A stretch of 64,000 nt of DNA from Maylandia zebra (taxonomy: Eukaryota > Chordata > Actinopteri > Cichliformes > Cichlidae). This document shows positions 11,230 through 21,441 of this stretch, piece after piece. Both the position numbers and the translations under genes were made by a program. Where the stretch lies: positions 32,984,136-33,048,135 of the forward strand of contig NC_135175.1 in assembly GCF_041146795.1 (NCBI RefSeq), given 5' to 3'. Numbering within the stretch: the stretch's first letter is position 1; each line of letters opens with the position of its first letter. Under the pieces are notes generated by a model, which ran no database searches, was not told where the DNA came from, and saw only the letters and a list, made by a program, of their open reading frames with translations.

Positions 11230-11808
11230 AAGCAGAGCGACACAGATGGATCCAGTTCTCAACCCTGTCATCACTGTGGTGGTGGGAAAGACTTTCATTG
11301 TGACCTCTCTGGAAAAACTTTCAGTTGGAAAGCTGACCTAAAAACACATCAACGTAGACACACTGGAGAAGAACTGAAATACTGCAAAGAATGTGGGAGA
11401 AGCTTCACCACATTAAGGGGATTAAAACGACATGAACTCATTCACAGTGGGACAAAAAAGCACCTCTGTGATCAGTGTGGGTCATCTTTCATTACTGCAG
11501 GTGAGCTTAAAAGACACAAACGAGTCCACACAGGGGAGAAACCATACAAGTGCAGACACTGTGACAAAAGATTCTCACAATCAGCTAATCGTAACAAGCA
11601 TGAATGTGCACACATGGAAGGAAACTACAGCTGTGACCAGTGTGACAAGAGCTTCAGGAATCTCAGTTCATACTCCAAACACAAACGATCCCACGTTACT
11701 AAAAAACTGTTTCACTGTTACCAATGTCCCAAAACATTCACTAAATTATCTGCTCTGTGCAAACATCAGCGTGATCACTCAGGGCTGAAATCACTCCCAT
11801 CACAGTGA
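11230..11808 (+). CDS. Zinc-finger gene A, terminal exon 4
   Basis: It begins after tttgtttag with KQSDTDGSSSQPCHHCGG, in phase with exon 3b, and ends at TGA 11806-11808. Six fingers follow a Cys-rich junction, but the first is damaged: it reads CDLSGKTF, a Ser (TCT) where genes B and C have Cys (TGT). That finger therefore cannot bind zinc in the usual way. The last fingers (YSCDQCDKSFRNLSSYS... and FHCYQC...) are almost unchanged among the three genes. The C-terminus stops at LPSQ. In gene C the homologous reading continues for about 36 more residues. Confidence 0.8.
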   Translation, partial: KQSDTDGSSSQPCHHCGGGKDFHCDLSGKTFSWKADLKTHQRRHTGEELKYCKECGRSFTTLRGLKRHELIHSGTKKHLCDQCGSSFITAGELKRHKRVHTGEKPYKCRHCDKRFSQSANRNKHECAHMEGNYSCDQCDKSFRNLSSYSKHKRSHVTKKLFHCYQCPKTFTKLSALCKHQRDHSGLKSLPSQ

Positions 11809-12249
11809 ATATGAAGAGACAGAAAGATTCTCTTCTGGTTTCAGGGTCAGACTCAAAACCCTTGAGATCAGGCTCCACAGAGTTCAGAGTGAATCTCCTA
11901 TAAAGATCTGATGAGGCAACTATGAATGAAAATGGTTCCCTAGTCTCATTTTAAGCTTTCTAAACTGTTCTGCTTCAGTGTTCATGTCGAGTGGTTCGCT
12001 TTGTTCCAGCAGTTGGATGAAGAAGTTTGACTGTAAACATGTTTCCATTTGTCACTTCAGCCTTTACTCTGAAATACAGGAAATGAAATCACAGCTCAAA
12101 GTCAGATGAACTATTTTCAGTGGCACAGATGGAGGTTTATCAGAGGAGGAGACTTGGCTGCTCTCCACTCACACTGAAGAGGGTTCCTGCAGCTTATTAA
12201 AAATCTGACCTGAAAGTTATGAAGTTTCCTTGTAACACTGAGTTACAGT

Positions 12250-12750
12250 AGGGGGGCTGCTCCATAATCCAGTTCAATAACACATCTCCTGACATTAAAC
12301 ATAAGCTTATTTAATAATGTGGATCCCTTTTTGTCCAGATTTTTATTCAGAGGCAGCAACTGTGGTAAGAATTGACCCGGATGTTTATATATCTTAAAGT
12401 TTAGTATCAAGTTCATTTTCTTGTTGATGCAGAGCCAGAATTTAGATATTTTTAGACAATCCCATAGAAGATGCATGTAAGTTCCATCTGCTGTTTTATA
12501 TTTGAGAAAAATTTGAAACATCTTTAAAATCTTTTATTTTTCCTTAAACTTGCTGTAGGTATTAAAACTTATGATTTTGTGTTTAAGATGTCGAAACAAT
12601 TAATTTTGGGAGCTCATTTTTTTTAAAGTTGTGGTTTCATTTGTTCAGAGTTCATCAACGTTTTCCTGATACAAGGTGTGATGGATCCATGCTTTTATGC
12701 TGTTTAAGACAAATTCTGAAAGCTGAACGTTGCAGAGATTATAGCAATTC
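12250..12750 (-). mobile_element. L1/Tx1-type LINE fragment (ORF2 C-terminus)
   Basis: A minus-strand frame (12243-12521) contains KTADGTYMHLLWDCLKISKFW, which resembles the Cys/His C-terminal segment of L1-group ORF2. It is 5'-truncated and AT-rich. The upstream part of the same fragment recurs at about 28850-29100 beyond gene B, so it was present before the A/B duplication. Confidence 0.55.
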
Positions 12751-12849
12751 TTGAACTTAAAGGTGCCATGATGAATTCAGCTTTATTATGTGATAAGAAC
12801 AAGTAGTCTGATGTCCTGTTATCATGATGACACTAAAATTTGAGATACA

Positions 12850-13330
12850 ATAAATAAAATAAGTTTTTGTACTAGGTATCGTCGATACCACCCTGAAGTT
12901 TACTTGGTATCGGATCCGAAAGTAAATCAGTGGTATTGCACATCACTAGTCATGATACATCAATACAATATGCATAAGAGGGCAAACCATGTTTAATTTA
13001 TACATCATTCTACCAGTAATCTAGTTCATCAGTTAGTAGCTTCACAAAACTAAACAAAAAGGAATTTTTGCAACAGGTTTTTCAATCAATTTTGTTAATT
13101 TTGTTTCCAGATAAGAGAGGCCAGACCTTTCTTATCCTCTGTGTTTAATCTGGACGTTGGGACAGCTAAGAGCTTTTAAACCACAGACTTCAGTGATCTT
13201 GCAGGAGCGAACCAATTTAAAAGATCAGAAAGGTTTGAGGGTCCTAACCCATGCAACGCCTTAAAAACACATAATAAAATCTTAAAATGAATTCAAAACC
13301 TAACTCGCAGCCAGTGTAAGGATGCCAGTA
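12850..13330. repeat. Duplicated downstream flank with dispersed element
   Basis: Non-coding. It includes 'ggtatcgtcgataccaccctga' and an AT-rich stretch, and matches 29700-30205 downstream of gene B closely. The palindromic 'gtatcgtcgatac' suggests a DNA-transposon end, but no complete element is seen. Confidence 0.45.
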
Positions 13331-13334
13331 TGGG

Positions 13335-13660
13335 AGACTCGGTTGCATAAGATAAGATAACCTTTATTAGTCCCGAGCGTGGGAAATTTATTTTGTTACA
13401 GCAGTAGACAGTGCAAATGTATAAAAGGCTCTGGGGTTTTATGTCTATGTTCTGCAATATTGTGTGGCAATAAAACAGCTGGCGGTGACAATCCAGCAAA
13501 GTGGAAGCCTGTTGTCCTCCTGTATCCTGACCGATACACCATCTTGTTAGCTGCTGAACCTAAAAGAACTAGCCCTCACCAAGTACTCCTCAACAGCAAA
13601 GTTTCATAGAAAACTTTGAGAAAAAACACTGGAGTAATATATCCATAAGATACTGTACAC
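13335..13660 (-). mobile_element. 3' end of a CR1/L2/Rex1-type LINE (minus strand)
   Basis: The sequence 'agataacctttattagtccc' followed by 'ttacagcagtagacagtgca' is the reverse of a LINE 3' end with an AATAAAGGTTATCTTATC tail. It matches the 3' end of the larger minus-strand LINE beginning at 30215. Here the element continues only to about 13660, where other sequence abuts it. Confidence 0.55.
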
Positions 13661-13700
13661 CAGGGGTCGGCAACCCTAGGCACGCGTGCCACAGTTGGCA
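13661..13700 (+). mobile_element. hAT end fragment
   Basis: CAGGGGTCGGCAACCCTAGG followed by 'cacgcgtgccacagttggca' is a recognisable hAT-type terminus sharing its first 15 bases with the right end of the element at 6806-9339. Only about 40 bases remain before L1 sequence begins. No partner end was found. Confidence 0.45.
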
Positions 13701-13728
13701 GGCTGAGAAAGAAGACGTAAGGGGAAAG

Positions 13729-14079
13729 GTGACTGTGATATGCCAGTCTGTTCTGCCAGAACAAAATCATAGGCTGCCTGACGTCATCGACACCGTACAC
13801 CGACTCGGAGCCAAGCGACAAGGTAGCACCAGACCTAGAGGCATCATCGTGCAGTTCACCTCCCGAATCTACAGAGATGCTGTATGGAAAGCAGCCAAGA
13901 CATCCTCCTACCTGCAAGACAATCATTTGAGGTTCGCTGAAGATCTGTCCAGGGAGGACAGAGAACGTCGTGACAAACTGTGGCCGATGATAGACAAAGC
14001 CCGTAAGGAGGGTAAGCCGGCTTATTTCGTGGGAGGCCGAGGATTCATCAGTGGATCAGAAGTTTTCCCTCCTTCATAG
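13729..14079 (+). pseudogene. L1-type ORF1 protein, C-terminal part
   Basis: The frame encodes the end of an L1 ORF1 RNA-binding protein. Its C-terminal-domain features include PRGIIVQFTSRIYRDAVWKA, a basic DLSREDRERRDKLWPM helix and a GKPAYFVGGRG end before TAG. The first part of ORF1, with the coiled coil, is absent, so the apparent start codon is not native. The product would normally bind LINE RNA as a trimer. Confidence 0.7.
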
Positions 14080-14389
14080 AGACGCTTATTCAGTCTCCGA
14101 AATGACATTTCTGTAAGCTTGTTTACATGGTGAACTTGATATTTTCACCCTCAGGTTAAAGCTTTATTTTGTGTTGAAGAGTGTGTTTATCTATGAAAAG
14201 CTATATTTAAACCATAGTACAGTAGATAGTTAAATACTGTGTTTTTATAAGCTTAGTCACTCAGGGTTTTTACTGTTCTACTACCTAAATTGTGCAGCAC
14301 CCGGTCCCCTTATCCTATAGATCTGTTCTTAGCTGTAGAAGTTTAGAACTTACTTTTTCTCTTTCTTTTTTTCTAATAACTTTGTCTTT

Positions 14390-17300
14390 TTCATTTGTTT
14401 CTCTTAATACCAGGGGTTTAAGACAAACATGTAAACGCAAAGCTTTGTTTTTATTTGCCAAACAATTTAAAACAGATTTTTGCTTTTTCCAAGAGAGTCA
14501 TTCCACACCTGCTGATACAAATTTTTGGAAATCACAATGGGGTAATGAAGTCTGGTTGTCCCATGGCTCTGAGCGTTCTGCTGGAGTTGTCACGCTTAAA
14601 AATTCTTTTTCTGGAGATGTGTTACACTCTGACTGTGACACCTTAGGACACTACCTCTGCTCACTAATCAGACACAATAACAGTACTTTCATTGCAGTAA
14701 ATATATATGGTTACAATAATAAAACTGAAAATGATAAATTACTTGACTCCTTAGAAGAAAGAATTAATTTCTGGCTCTCCAAATACCCAAATTCAGTCCT
14801 CTTAATTGGTGGAGACTTTAACATTGCTTTAGACAATACGGTTGATAGGTGGCCTCCAGGGCAGCAGTCTTCATACAGTGCAAACTTTAATCTTGTGGGT
14901 ATTTGGAGAGAAAAATTTCCAGATGATAGACTCTTTACTTGGAGCAATAAGACAGGATCCAGGCAATCACGTGTTGACTTTTGGCTTGTTTCTGACTGTA
15001 TTGATAAAGATAATATTACTGTTAATATACTTGCCACCCCCCTCACTGATCATAGAGCAATTCACATTAACGTCCAAATGTTTACACTGGATACTATACC
15101 TCATAAATTCTCTTACTGGAAGCTAAATAATTCTTTACTAAAAGATAAAATAGTTAACATGCAGATTAATAAAGTAATTGTTTATTATTGGAACAAAGCT
15201 AACAGAGAGAAGTCCTTTTGTACCAATTGGGAACTTTTTAAATTTGAAGCATGCAAATTCTTGAGAAGATACGGGAGTCAAATTGCTAAATTAAGGAAAG
15301 CTGAAGAACAAGAAGTAATAAGCAGAATTGCCTCTTATTACTAGAAGTCCCCAGAAGAAATCTCAGAGGAAGATAAATTAAGTTTACTAGAACTTCAAAA
15401 TAAACTGGACGGTTTATATCGACGCAAGGCTGAGGGTGCTTTCATAAGATCCAGGAAGAGGTGGCTGGAGGAGGGCGAACAAAATTCTGCTTACTTTTTC
15501 AGACTTGAAAAATACAGATCAAAAACAAACTCTATTCATCAACTAAATATTAATGGCATTGTCTCTGACAATCCTAGAGAAATTTCACATTTCTGTGCCG
15601 AATTCTATACTAAACTATACGACTCAAAATATAATGAGGCTGTCTCAACAGGATTTTTCAATAATATTAAAAACCTAAAATCTATTGTTGTGGAAGATAG
15701 AAGTTATTGTGACAGCCCTCTGACTGTGGAGGAAGTTTGTAATTCCATTTCTGCACTTAAGGCCAATAAATCTCCCGGCACAGATGGTTTGACTGCAGAG
15801 TTTTATAAATCATTTTCTAATCTCCTGGCTCCATTTTTACTGCAGGTTTTTACAGAAAGTATAGAGAATAACATCGTCCCTCCTTCTCTTACTCAGGGTC
15901 TCATAACACTTATTCCAAAACCAAACAAAGACTTACTCTTTATTGATAATTGGAGACCCATCTCCCTGCTTAATAATGACTATAAGGTTATGGCTTTAAT
16001 ACTTGCTAACAGAATTAAAGAGGTCTTGGAAACAATTATTGATGAGACACAATCAGGCTTTATGAGAAACAGACACATTTCTAATAACATTAGACTGGTT
16101 TTGGATTTACTTGATTACTCTGATTTGGTACCTGACAATAGCTTCATTCTCTTCCTGGATTTTTATAAGGCTTTTGATACAATTGAACATCAATTTATTT
16201 TCCACTCTTTGGAAAAATTTGGCTTCGGCAAGTTTTTCTGTAAAGCTGTCAAAACCTTATACACAAATGGCAATAGTTCTATTAAAATGATTAACGGCTC
16301 CACCCCGAGATTTGACCTGAAACGTGGTATTCGCCAAGGATGTCCTATTTCACCATATTTATTTTTACTTTGTACACAAATTCTTGCAACTAATATTTCA
16401 AACAGTGTTGTACAAGGAATCACCATAGCTGATAAGGAGCTCGTCATCAGCCAGTTAGCCGATGACACCACACTCTTCTTGAAGAATGCAAACCAAATCC
16501 CACCAGCTCTTACTGTGATTAGTGATTTCTCTGAGGCCTCTGGTTTATGCCTAAATCTTAAAAAGTGTGAGTTACTAGCAATTAAAGACTGTCCTGCAAA
16601 TACTATCTGTAATATCTCTGTTAAACAAGAAGTCACATACTTGGGACTGTTAATATCCAAAGACCAAAAATCAAGATGCTCGTCAAACTTCACTCCAATT
16701 AACCCTAAAAAGGTTCAACCAGTGGCTGCAAAGGGACTTGTCTTTGAAAGGTAGAGTGTTACTTACTAAAGCTGAAGGGATATCCCGATTAACATATGCT
16801 GCTCTCTCCTTACATCTGGATAAGAAAATTAGTAAAGATATTGACTGTATGCTCTTTAATTTTATATGGAAAAACCGTACGCACTATATTAGAAAAACTG
16901 TTGTGATGAATACGTATGAATCAGGTGGGCTTAACGTCTTAGACTTTTCTACTTTAAATAACACTTTCAAAATTAACTGGGCTAAACATTTTCTTAAAAC
17001 CCTATCTCTATCTGGAACTTTATACCATATCATATTTTCTCTCGTTTTGGTGGCTTTAATTTTATTTTAAATTGTAATTACAATGTTGAGAAACTCCCTG
17101 TAAAGCTTTCATCCTTCCATAAGCAGGTCCTCTTAGCGTGGACCCTCATTTATAAACACAACTTCTCACCTCACAAATACCTCATCTGGAACAACAGAGA
17201 TATTTTATAGAAAAATAAATCACTTTTCCTGGAAACTTGGATCCAAAATGGGATCCTATTGGTGGCTCAGCTGGTTAGTAAAGAGGGACAACTACTTACA

Positions 17301-17955
17301 TACGACGACTTTCTTGCACTATATAATTTTCCAATCAGTGTTCAGGAATTCTCAATGGTGCTTGGTGCCATACCCTCAGGGACTTTAATGTTATATAAAA
17401 ACACTGACAGCTCGATCTCTACCTCAGTCACTCTCCCTGATCCAGCTGAGTCACCAATAGGAAAAATCTGCTTTTCACAGGAACTTGGTAACCGCAATAA
17501 GAGAATACGTAGTTTATTCCAAGAAGATATCGTCTCTCTCCCATATATATAATATCTTACTGGAACCAACATGTTCCAGATATCAAGTGGAAGACAGTCT
17601 GGATGGTCCCCCATAAATATTTGATTGTAAATAAGGTGAAAGAAGTCTCATTTAAAATTCTACATAAATGTTATCCAGCCAGTCACTACATGGTAAAATT
17701 TAAAAGGGACATAAATACTAATTGTACTTCTGTGGGGATCATCCAGAAACTGTGACACATCTTTTTTGGTACTGTTCTTTTACACAGAGATTCTGGAAGG
17801 AATTTAGCAGCTTTGTTATTGTCCATATTTTAAGGGAGTTTTCTTTACGATGGGAAAATGTTTTATTCTGTTTCTTTAAGTTCACCAGGAAGAATGATAA
17901 ATGTTTTTTTTATGATAAATTTGTTAATACCTTTAGCGAAATTCTTTATCCATAA
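14390..17955 (+). pseudogene. L1/Tx1-type ORF2: endonuclease and reverse transcriptase
   Basis: The endonuclease has FVSLNTRGLRQ, FFQESHS, LIGGDFNIALDN, SRVDFWLVS and LTDHRAIHI, the expected series of APE-type boxes with catalytic Glu, Asp and His. The reading is open from 14292 to one in-frame TAG at 15342-15344 and continues in the same frame to 16754. It covers RT boxes KSPGTDGLTAEFYK, WRPISLLNNDYK, FLDFYKAFDT, GIRQGCPISPYLF and the catalytic LADDTTLF. A frameshift near 16700 moves the thumb to another frame (SLKGRVLLTKAEGISRLTYA). Further breaks follow near 17040 and 17560-17740. The element is inactive but only lightly damaged. Confidence 0.85.
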
Positions 17956-18215
17956 ATGTAAGTTTACTAACAAAACACCATATTTCTGTCATTATTTTAA
18001 GGATGTGGAAATGTACATACAATCAATATCAGACTCCACCAACAAAAAGGCTCTCAAAACAATATATGTATGTGAATTTTTGCGTGTATTCTTATAATTG
18101 TTACCTTCGTCTTTTACCCCTGGCTTTGTGTGTTCATGTTCTGTTGTTTTGTATACTTCATCTGTTCGTATGTTGTATACTCATTGTTTGTTAAATAAAG
18201 TTTTAAAAAAAAGAT

Positions 18216-18289
18216 ACTCTGACCCGTAACTATCGTAAAACGCTTCGACCGGAAGTAGACACCTTTCGCGCATGCGGGGTACCGATCGG
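18216..18289 (+). promoter_or_regulatory. Putative GC-rich promoter segment of gene B, cut off by a hAT
   Basis: In 74 bases between the L1 tail and the hAT there is an ETS-type site ACCGGAAGT (18248-18256) and an NRF1-like GCGCATGCG (18268-18276), in CpG-containing DNA unlike its AT-rich surroundings. These are common in vertebrate CpG promoters. If one removes the hAT with one target copy, this sequence would lie about 270 bases or less upstream of the exon 1 donor of gene B. Gene C does not show the same motifs, so the assignment is inference. Confidence 0.35.
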
Positions 18290-19587
18290 TAGTGATGGGC
18301 AGATGAAGCCCCATGAAGCACTGAAGCTTTTCATCCAATTGGTTCACCCCAACGCGAAGCTTCATGAAGCTTCATTTGCTCTAGCAGGACACCTACTGGA
18401 CGTAAAAAATAATAGCTGGCATGAATTTGAAGAGTGTGGCATTTTGCACACAGCCTGTAAATGTCAACAACAAAAGGAGTGTGTAAAACATGTATATTGT
18501 AGTGATGGCAGTATACTGTGTATATTTATACTGGCAGTATGGAAAATGATTATTTGGAAATGCTTGAAATGGAAATGATCATTTACTGTGAGGTGAGGTG
18601 TGGTTGGGGTGTGGACAGTAGTTGTGCTTTTGTAACGTTGAGGTATGGACAGCTACACACTGAGGCTTTGAGCCTCAGTCCTGCCTGTTCACATTTTATT
18701 CTGTAAAAACTAAATTTTCACTGCTTTTACGACCTTTTTAGTGGGGAGAACATAGCTGGGATTTAATGATTTAACAAATCTTTTAAATCCTTTGTCCTCC
18801 ACAATGCTAAATGGCTGTGAGTCCTCAATCACCATGCTGACCAGGTCTTCATCTATTTGAGATTGTTCTCCTGAGGAAAGACAATAAAGATAAAGCACAA
18901 ATATAAATATCACACACGTAACTTATAACAGTTGTATAATATTGTTATATCATTTAGTAACATTACTGCATGCTATATTATCATTGCATTTGATGGCTCA
19001 CCTGGTCTTGCTCCACAATCGGTGTTCCCCTTATTCTCATGCAAAGCTCTGTAGTGCCTAAGCATGGATAAGGTGTTGTTGTTATATCCCAGCTCCCTGG
19101 CACATAGCAAACACTTCACCTTGTACAAAAGTACAGACAGCTTAACATAAATTGTATTGCACCATCAGTATTATGAAAATACATCTTCTGTAGAAATTTA
19201 CATACCTTGTTGGGAGGAATAAGATCAAAATGTTCCCACACAGGGGAGGACATCCTCCTCTTCTTAGCCGGCTCCATTCTCTCCTGACTTTCCTCACTCT
19301 CATAAACCTCCATACGGTCTCCAAACTCTCACTAACCGCAACTCTCCATCAAACACCCACATTTTTGAATGAAGTCTGAGGGGTTTATATCGCTGTCATA
19401 TCTCGCGGCAAAGTTCGAACCACTTCATGAACCAGTCACGTGGTACAGCCGGGCAGCGAGGCTTCGGACGTCATCATTTTCAGCTCCTCCCATAAATGAA
19501 GCAAGCCTCGATACGCGCTTCGCGGAAACGCCCCCTCCATTACTCGACACAAGCTTCGAAGCCTCGATACAGAACGTCCCATCACTA
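18290..19587 (-). mobile_element. hAT transposon, 8-bp TSD, internally deleted
   Basis: Ends TAGTGATGGGCAGATGAAGC and, inverted, TAGTGATGGGACGTTCTG, with a perfect 8-bp duplication CCGATCGG at 18282-18289 and 19588-19595. At 1.3 kb it is too short for a full transposase, but pieces of one remain on the minus strand (19313 to 18710). It lies immediately upstream of exon 1 of gene B. Confidence 0.9.
18710..19313 (-). pseudogene. ZBED/hAT transposase remnants
   Basis: On the minus strand a BED zinc finger is split by an intron-like gap: SSPVWEHFDLIPPNK (about 19240-19200), then VKCLLCARELGYNNNTLSML and RHYRALHENKG (about 19120-19030). Further on (about 18860-18720) is DSQPFSIVEDKGFKRFVKSL followed by NPSYVLPT, a well-conserved stretch that follows the BED finger in hAT transposases. 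The catalytic RNase H-like and dimerisation regions are deleted. Confidence 0.75.
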
Positions 19588-19859
19588 CCGATCGGGTTTC
19601 CGGTACGGATCGGGTAGTGATAACTCAGACGGAGCTACCGTTTCTTCCTAAGCGAGTAAAAGAGTGAATTTGGATGATAAAACAAACTAAACCAACGCTT
19701 GGATCGATATCTGCATCGATCTGCCCACCCTTGTCTCCTGGATCGTAGCTGAGATCAGCGTGAACCACGTGGGTCTCTGCTCCCTGATCTGTTTCCTGTG
19801 TTTGGAAAGAGTTGCAGCTTCATCGCGGAGTTTCTCTCGGTTTGTGGGCTCATCTAAAG
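19588..19859 (+). other. Zinc-finger gene B, non-coding exon 1 (5' limit uncertain)
   Basis: Ends at a clear donor (catctaaag|gtaagc). The segment from about 19628 to the donor is almost identical to 36118-36350 of gene C, including 'cagcgtgaaccacgtgggtc' and 'cggtttgtgggctcatctaa', and conservation continues into the intron. No open frame crosses into exon 2, so it is 5' UTR. The transcription start is not defined; nothing like a TATA box is seen. The hAT ends just before it. Confidence 0.6.
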
Positions 19860-20570
19860 GTAAGCACCGAGCTAACTTTACTGTGAGTTCAGTTCATGTT
19901 GAGTTTAGCTCCTGAATGAGGTCTTCTGCTGCTCTCCTCGGTGTCTGTTCACAGTTTATTGTGAACATGTTGAGAGAAGAGTGAGAGAGTGTTTGGAGAA
20001 AAACACCAACTAATCATTAGCTCAGCATGCTGGGAGAAGTTGGAGCAGAAAAGTCTTTTCATTGTCCCTGCAGCTGTTTTTCTGCCTGCACCAAACCTCT
20101 ACAGCCTCGTTTCTATTTGAAGTGATAACAGGAAATGGATGAGAGCGATCTGCTGCAGTATCAGGGTCACAATAAACTTTATTGTCCAGCTGCTGTGGAT
20201 GAACACATGAGAGGAAATGAACTCCTACAAAGTCTCATTTTAATGAGTCTGGCTGCTGTAAAGTGATGCACAGGAAGATGTTAACAAAAACTAATGAAAC
20301 AGAGATGAAAGTAAACAGTGTTCATATTTGAAAGCACAGAGAATAAAATATATTGTGGTGGTTAATGTGCAGGAGAGTGTGAAGAATGTAATAATGTCTT
20401 CCTGTGTCAAACACAGCTGCAGTCAAAGCAGGAAGGAAAGCACTGAAACCACTGATCAAAGCTCATTAATCAAAGACCGCTGATCAATGGCCATGAGTAC
20501 CATTCAGAGAGTTGGGGAGTCGCTAAAATCACAGCATTTGATCAATGAGCTTTGATCAGTGGTTGTTGAT

Positions 20571-20783
20571 CAATGATCATGAGAATTTGCATATTAATGC
20601 TCAATAACTGACCTCCCAGCCCATTGTTCCTTCAGTGGTGCTCGTTTCAGTCATTATGCAAATGCACTGTTGAAGATTGGGGAAAGCTGCAGTCAGCTGA
20701 GACTGAAGAAGTCACTTGGATGAGGGCCGAAACGTTTTTCCTACTGCAAAAGCTACGTCAAGATGAACAGAATCAAAGTTTGG
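20571..20783 (+). repeat. About 210-bp insertion in gene B intron 1, possible Penelope-like 3' fragment
   Basis: Absent from gene A (compare 655-672). It contains 'gagactgaagaagtcacttg', 'gatgagggccgaaacgtttt' and 'gctacgtcaagatgaac', a motif string I associate with fish retroelement 3' ends of the Penelope-like type. The assignment is tentative. Confidence 0.4.
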
Positions 20784-21335
20784 GGAATGGTGGAGGTGGT
20801 GGGACTGGGGGGCTGAAGGAGTTGAAAGTGTGGGGTGGGGGAGTAACAGGTCTGTCCCTGTTTGTGGAAACCACAGGAGGAGCTGTTCAGGCTGTTGCTG
20901 GGTGTGAATTGTTGATGGAGTCTTTAAACTTGTAGTTGCTGTTTTCCAGACTGAAGCAGAGTCGTTAGCTGAAAACTGGTTTTAGAGGTTCATTCAGGAC
21001 ACCTTCTCAGGCTCTTACAGCCTTACCTGTATCATAACAAAGTGTATAAACCCCAATCCACCTTTAACATGGTCCTTCTCCCAAACCTTCAAATAGGACT
21101 TTCTGGCCCTGTCATAGTAAAGGGCTGCTTAGAATATTAGAGCCAATGTCACAAAGTTCCTCCTGAAGTATAAGTGAGTGAGAGAGTTTCCTCACTTTGC
21201 AGCACAACACGTCTCACAAGATTTCTACAAGCAACCAGAGTGAAATTTGTACTTTGTGTTGTCAGATGAACATATGAGACACTTTGACTCTTCAGTGCAG
21301 TGTGGAGCCTAACAAAGATCTGTTTTGTGTCCCAG

Positions 21336-21441
21336 CTGATCAGCAGGAGGAGAAGAGTCTGACGGAGCAGCAGAGGAACATTTTCAGCCATCTGGACTCA
21401 GCTGAGTCACTACAGAGGAAACAATGAGCTCAACACAGGAG
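21336..21441 (+). CDS. Zinc-finger gene B, exon 2 (start codon exon)
   Basis: Acceptor tcccag|ctgatcagc and donor gag|gtgagg. The start ATG is at 21424 and gives MSSTQE. An in-frame TGA 21 bases before the ATG fixes the start. It ends in phase 0, matching the six-finger exon at 26184. The rest of the exon is 5' UTR. Confidence 0.8.

Larger units (their letters stand above)
13701..18215 (+). mobile_element. L1/Tx1-type LINE, 5'-truncated, nearly complete ORF2
   Basis: Order of parts: C-terminal part of ORF1 (13729-14079), a spacer of about 300 bases, ORF2 with an apurinic-type endonuclease then reverse transcriptase (about 14390-17950), and a short 3' UTR ending in AATAAAG and an A-rich tail near 18200-18212. 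The 5' part of ORF1 is missing. It lies between gene A and the gene B promoter region. No clear target duplication is visible. The nearby words 'agatactgtac' (about 13648) and 'agatactctga' (about 18212) are only a weak candidate. Confidence 0.85.

Noticed and set aside
11432..11788. 118-residue frame over exon 4, with copies at 28457 and 42486
   Set aside because: It is a shadow of the finger frame. It lacks Cys/His patterning and is shifted relative to the true exon.
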